Part shown: positions 62,717 through 64,000 of the stretch, one piece after another
How positions within the stretch are numbered: the stretch's first letter is position 1
How the letters are laid out: every line of letters starts with the position of its first letter
NCBI GenBank assembly: GCA_937981555.1
Contig: CALJOK010000004.1
Location: 62,001 to 126,000 of the forward strand
Direction: 5' to 3'
DNA length: 64,000 nucleotides
DNA from: an uncultured Saprospiraceae bacterium
Lineage (GTDB): Bacteria; Bacteroidota; Bacteroidia; Chitinophagales; Saprospiraceae
Made by a program: the position numbers and the translations under genes
Notes under the pieces: generated by a model
Told to the model about the DNA's origin: nothing
Database searches by the model: none
Seen by the model: only the letters and a program-made list of their open reading frames with translations

Positions 62717-63089
62717 AGGTTAATTAATTTTTGAAGTACTAGATATTCCATAGTACTTATTTACAAATCTCTGGTTACCAGGTTATTATGTAGATTGTCG
62801 AATTGTAAATTCAGAAATCCGACTATAATTGTACCGTTTTTTTGAAAAGGAAAACATATAAACCTATTAAAAATAAACACTTCGTGCAGCTAAAATAAGA
62901 TGTCAAAAAATAACAACCTAATAACCAAAATTTAATTGCACATCAAAAAATAAATACCTGAACGAAGTGCTATTGTAAATTATATCTCTTATTTGAATTG
63001 ATGAGATTTTCTCAAAAATTCAAATTGGTTTCTTTTGTGGTTTTTCTTTTTGCAAAAATACAAATAAGAAAAAACAATCATATGAACTT
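62717..63089. other. 373-bp fabF-rnc intergenic region with an inverted repeat
   Basis: No gene seen. CACTTCGTGCAG (62878-62889) and CTGAACGAAGTG (62958-62969) are complementary except for one position, with a 68-nt loop; inside the loop TCAAAAAATAA occurs twice. On the minus strand the second arm is followed by TTTATTTTTA, so this may be a long-loop terminator or attenuator for fabF. rnc would then need its own promoter in 62717-62870, which was not identified. Confidence 0.45.
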
Positions 63090-64000
63090 TTAGTCTTTTA
63101 ACTTCTTAAAGATCACAGAAGAATTATGTCCTCCAAATCCAAAAGTGTTACTTAAAACGGCATTCACTTCTTTCTCTTGCGCTTCATTGAATGTCAAATT
63201 CAATTTATTATCAAGATCCGGATCATCTGTAAAATGATTAATCGTAGGTGGAATAAAGTTATGGTTAATTGCTAAAATTCCAGCTATTGACTCAATTGCT
63301 CCAGCTGCACCTAGCAAATGACCAGTCATAGACTTGGTAGAACTAATATTCATATTATAGGCATGCTCTCCAAAAACCTGTCGGATTGCTTTAGTTTCAG
63401 CAATATCGCCCAACGGAGTTGAAGTTCCATGTACGTTTACGTAATCTATATCTTCAGGGTTCATCTTTGCATCATTTAATGCCATTTTCATCACATTTCT
63501 TGCGCCCAACCCTTCAGGATGTGGAGCGGTAATATGATGTGCATCAGCTGTTGCCCCTGCGCCAACTATTTCAGCGTATATTTTTGCACCACGCTTTTTA
63601 GCATGTTCATATTCTTCTAATACTAAACCACCTGCACCTTCTCCTAAAACAAATCCATCTCTGTCTTTATCAAATGGTCTTGAGGCCGTTTTAAAGTCAT
63701 CATTTCGAGTCGAAAGTGCTTTCATTGAATTAAATCCACCAATGCAAAGTTTAGCAACAGTTGCTTCTGAACCTCCAGTAATCACCACATCTGCTCTACC
63801 CAATCGGATATAATCCATAGCATTACTGATGGCATGTGAAGAAGAGGAACAAGCAGAAACTGTCGAATAATTCACTCCTCGGAATCCAAATTTGATAGAA
63901 ATATGGCCAGCAGCAATGTCTCCAATAATTTTTGGAATGATAAAAGGATTATATCGAGGTGTTCCGTCTCCTTTCAAAAACGATTCAACTTCTTCCTCCA
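63090..64000 (-). CDS. fabF: 3-oxoacyl-ACP synthase II (FabF), partial (N-terminus off window)
   Basis: Condensing enzyme of type II fatty-acid elongation, joining malonyl-ACP to an acyl-ACP. The visible C-terminal ~303 residues run from EEEVESFLKGDGTPRYNPF through the active-site Cys (STVSACSSSSHAI), then the acidic FDKDRDGFVLGEGAGGLVLE. Both catalytic His motifs follow (NVHGTSTPLGD and KSMTGHLLGAAG) with the C-terminal NTFGFGGHNSSVIF. The frame is open to the last base, so the gene continues beyond the window. Downstream is rnc. Confidence 0.97.
   Translation of the reverse strand, partial: EEEVESFLKGDGTPRYNPFIIPKIIGDIAAGHISIKFGFRGVNYSTVSACSSSSHAISNAMDYIRLGRADVVITGGSEATVAKLCIGGFNSMKALSTRNDDFKTASRPFDKDRDGFVLGEGAGGLVLEEYEHAKKRGAKIYAEIVGAGATADAHHITAPHPEGLGARNVMKMALNDAKMNPEDIDYVNVHGTSTPLGDIAETKAIRQVFGEHAYNMNISSTKSMTGHLLGAAGAIESIAGILAINHNFIPPTINHFTDDPDLDNKLNLTFNEAQEKEVNAVLSNTFGFGGHNSSVIFKKLKD

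Noticed and set aside
1-64000. tRNA, rRNA, CRISPR array or phage genes
   Set aside because: Looked for by eye; no cloverleaf with a TTCRA-type loop, no regularly spaced direct repeats and no phage or transposase proteins were found.

Overview
The window is AT-rich chromosomal DNA from a member of the Bacteroidota. The evidence is a 2,462-residue SprA/Sov-type protein beside ruvA, a TonB-dependent receptor with an N-terminal carboxypeptidase-regulatory-like domain, a DUF4292 lipoprotein, weak Shine-Dalgarno signals and -7 elements of the TAnnTTTG type. The exact lineage cannot be fixed by eye; a marine Saprospiria- or Cytophagia-like genome is a reasonable guess. I saw no tRNA, rRNA, CRISPR array or transposase gene.

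Bases 1-21,800 (minus strand) hold a large ABC exporter locus. It runs membrane-fusion protein, two MacB/LolD-type ATPases, then eight tandem double-FtsX permeases of about 800 residues (the last runs off the left edge) plus the 3' relic of a ninth. Two intergenic regions, upstream of the fusion protein and of the fifth permease in transcription order, carry the same layout: a -24/-12 sigma-54 promoter and, about 90-125 bp upstream of the inferred start, a pair of 16-bp palindromes of consensus TGTYCA-N4-TGRACA with centres 21 bp apart. An NtrC-type response regulator and an NtrB-like kinase (23.9-26.7 kb) lie next door and are the obvious candidates to drive them. A two-gene cassette of unknown function (22.0-23.8 kb, the first gene resembling DUF6915) separates the two halves.

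Bases 26.7-32.6 kb are an accessory stretch. It holds a small cysteine-containing peptide gene, two paralogous genes for 64-70 residue proteins of unknown function, a MarR regulator, and an operon for a TonB receptor, a lipoprotein and a frameshifted His-rich protein. The two small-protein loci are diverged copies of one module, each preceded by a 24-bp palindrome whose core resembles a palindrome at the MarR promoter. A relic of the kinase gene's 3' end lies beyond marR.

Bases 32.6-64 kb are mostly conserved housekeeping genes: mfd, sprA, ruvA, dut, a TPR protein, a GT87-like membrane protein, recO, a class A penicillin-binding protein, pth, a DUF4292 lipoprotein, an EnvC-like degenerate LytM protein, hflX, an M29-type aminopeptidase, a phospholipid-methyltransferase-like protein, a SWIM zinc-finger protein, rnc and a truncated fabF. 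Several intergenic inverted repeats occur here; one has supplied the C-terminal codons of the GT87-like gene.
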